A DNA stretch of 14,015 bases from Thermoleophilia bacterium UBA5186 (lineage in GTDB: Bacteria > Actinomycetota > Thermoleophilia > Gaiellales > Gaiellaceae), in assembly GCA_002413095.1 (NCBI GenBank), contig DHWI01000178.1:1-14015 (forward strand), given 5' to 3'. A program made the translations under genes and the position numbers. The notes under the pieces are model-generated. The model was not told where the DNA came from, did not search any database, and saw only the letters and a program-made list of their open reading frames with translations. Below, in pieces: positions 12,689 through 14,015 of this stretch. The first letter of the stretch is position 1. Each line of letters begins with the position of its first letter.

Positions 12689-14015
12689 ATGGCAGGCAAC
12701 ATGCGGCGTCTCACACAGCCGACCCTCTCTGGCAGGGTCCGCTCCGCGCTTCGGTCCGCCGGTGCGGTGCTCGTCGCGGCCCTCGTCTGCGCGCTCTGGC
12801 TCGGCCTTGCCATGCCGGCCCTGGCGCTGCTACCGGGCCTCGGTGGGATCGGTGACCACGGGATTTCGATCTCGCTCCAGAGCGCCCTGCTCGGGATCGA
12901 CAACGGGGGCGGCCCGCCGCCTCCTGGTTCCGCGACAGGCGCCGCGTTCGCTCTTGGATTGAATCCGTCGCGACTGGCCGTCGCCCGAGGCGGCCCGGGC
13001 AAGGCAAGCCTCGTCGTCGGCCTCCGCCCAGGCGCGACCAGCGCACCGACCCCGGCGCTAGACCACCAGCCGCCCTCGATCCAGCAGCCCGTGCTCCCGC
13101 CCGTGGCTACGGCCGACCACCCCGCGCCTCCCTTCACCGATCCGCACGGCACGTCGAAGCCGAAGCCTCCCGATCTTACTCCGCCCGCTGCGCAGCGCAG
13201 CGCGCAGACCGTCGCGTTCACGTCGAGTCCACCCTCGCCGGCGCGCGTCGGCGGGACGTATGCCGTCTCGGCGTCCGCGAGCTCGGGCCTGGCAGTCGGA
13301 TTCTCCGCGGACGGCGCCTGCACGGTGTCCGGGTCGACGGTCTCTCTGGCCGCCGCGGGAACGTGCATCGTCGTCGCGAGGCAGGCGGGCAACTCGAGCT
13401 ATCTCCCGGCGCAGGCCCAGCAGAACTTCGCCGTTCTGGCACCGGCGCCGCAGGCCCAGACGATCCACTTCACGTCGATCCCGCCCAAGCTCGGACTCGT
13501 CGGAACGACCTACGCGGTGTCCGCCAGCGCCAGCTCGGGCCTGCCGGTCAACTTCGCCGCCGGGTCCGGAAGCGCCGGCGTCTGCTCCGTCTCGGGCGAC
13601 ACCGTTTCGCTCGTCGGAGCCGGGATGTGCACCGTCACCGCAGGCCAGGGCGGCAACGGCATCTATCTGCCCGCCCCCGACGTCCAGCAGTCCTTCGGCG
13701 TCGGATCCCCCTCACTGAGCGTGCAGTCGATCACCTTCACGTCGACCCCGCCGGATTCCGCGCTCGTGGGAGGGACGTACAACGTCTCGGCGTCGACGAG
13801 CTCGGGCCTGCCGGCGACCTTCAGCGCCGGTCCGTCCAGCGAGGGAGTCTGCACCGTCGACGGTTCCCTCGTCTCTCTCATCGGGCAAGGGGCCTGCACC
13901 GTCGACGCGGACCAGGCCGGCAACGCGAAGTACAAGCCGGCACCGCGCGTGAAGCAGACGTTCGTGGTCAAGCCCCCGCCCCCGGGCGCGCAGACGATCA
14001 CCTTCGTCTCGACGC
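12689..14015 (+). CDS. Exported protein with Pro-rich spacer and tandem Ig-like repeats (partial)
   Basis: The frame is open from ATG 12689 to the window end (442 codons and one base, no stop). GGGAG 7 bases upstream supports the start. Residues 1-46 are a long signal peptide: basic MAGNMRRL...RVRSALR, a hydrophobic run from about 25, and cleavage after AMPALA. Residues 48-172 are Gly/Pro-rich and low-complexity, probably an unstructured stalk. From residue 173 follow Ig-like beta-sandwich repeats, each starting QT/QS-x-x-FTS-x-PP, with GGTYxVSASxSSGL, a C-T/S-V pair and QAGNxxYxPA. Each repeat has two cysteines, probably a disulfide. Such repeats are common on large actinobacterial surface proteins and usually act as spacers or adhesive modules. 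The C-terminal part, which would show an anchor or enzyme domain, is outside the window. Confidence 0.88.
   Translation, partial: MAGNMRRLTQPTLSGRVRSALRSAGAVLVAALVCALWLGLAMPALALLPGLGGIGDHGISISLQSALLGIDNGGGPPPPGSATGAAFALGLNPSRLAVARGGPGKASLVVGLRPGATSAPTPALDHQPPSIQQPVLPPVATADHPAPPFTDPHGTSKPKPPDLTPPAAQRSAQTVAFTSSPPSPARVGGTYAVSASASSGLAVGFSADGACTVSGSTVSLAAAGTCIVVARQAGNSSYLPAQAQQNFAVLAPAPQAQTIHFTSIPPKLGLVGTTYAVSASASSGLPVNFAAGSGSAGVCSVSGDTVSLVGAGMCTVTAGQGGNGIYLPAPDVQQSFGVGSPSLSVQSITFTSTPPDSALVGGTYNVSASTSSGLPATFSAGPSSEGVCTVDGSLVSLIGQGACTVDADQAGNAKYKPAPRVKQTFVVKPPPPGAQTITFVST
13205..14015 (+). repeat. Tandem Ig-like repeat array in the exported protein
   Basis: Repeat units start at 13205, 13457, 13724 and 13991, giving lengths of 252, 267 and 267 bases (84, 89 and 89 residues); the fourth is cut by the window end. 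The first unit is shorter because it lacks a five-residue insert before the first cysteine. Units are clearly related in protein and partly in DNA (for example CAGACGATC at two unit starts), so the array may expand or contract and may be misassembled. Confidence 0.88.

Noticed and set aside
12570..12962. 130-codon frame beginning in the region before the Ig-repeat gene
   Set aside because: It overlaps the start of the exported protein in another frame, has no ribosome site and low-complexity composition.

Overview
The window is high-GC DNA with the codon style of an actinobacterium. A SigG-like ECF sigma factor, a short KdpD-like kinase, a KimA-type potassium permease and an actinobacterial-looking initiator tRNA tail all point to Actinomycetota. 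A deep soil lineage such as Thermoleophilia is a guess, not something the sequence proves. The first 27 bases are a Nextera (Tn5) sequencing adapter, so the left end is a library artefact and the contig probably comes from a shotgun assembly.

Layout, left to right. (1) 1-1600: the adapter, the 3' half of a CAT-anticodon (initiator-type) tRNA, a stem-loop terminator, an unrecognised secreted protein with eight cysteines (228-1196), and a 409-base gene-free stretch with strong hairpins. (2) 1606-4252, minus strand: in transcription order an NTF2-like protein, a sulfide:quinone-reductase-like flavoprotein whose start codon overlaps the previous stop, and a secreted TIGR03118-family protein followed by a clear hairpin terminator. 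(3) 4345-9619, plus strand: a tightly packed potassium-type locus. It holds a KdpD-like kinase without the usual N-terminal KdpD/Usp sensor, a KdpE-like regulator (ATGA overlap), a Usp-like protein, a KimA-family permease (GTGA overlap) with two related C-terminal cytoplasmic modules, and a CDF-like membrane protein. Three TCTTGAG repeats lie between the regulator and the Usp gene, 11 and 21 bases apart, on one helical face. (4) 9714-10944: a short peptide ORF and an 8-codon ORF chained by overlapping stop/start codons into a SigG/TIGR02960-type sigma factor with a SnoaL-like tail, and a small STAS gene on the opposite strand overlapping the sigma 3' end by 90 bases. (5) 11056-12519: a DHA2-type MFS exporter. 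(6) 12540-14015: inverted repeats, then an exported protein with a proline-rich spacer and tandem Ig-like repeats of 84-89 residues that runs off the window.

How the genes may work together. Region 3 is the best candidate for an unusual system: a membrane kinase and regulator beside, and plausibly controlling, a potassium permease, with Usp-type modules supplied as a separate protein and as permease tails instead of inside the kinase. Region 4 looks like a sigma factor with built-in (SnoaL) control, possible translational coupling through leader peptides, and an antisense-overlapping STAS partner. No IS element, CRISPR array, rRNA or phage gene was seen.
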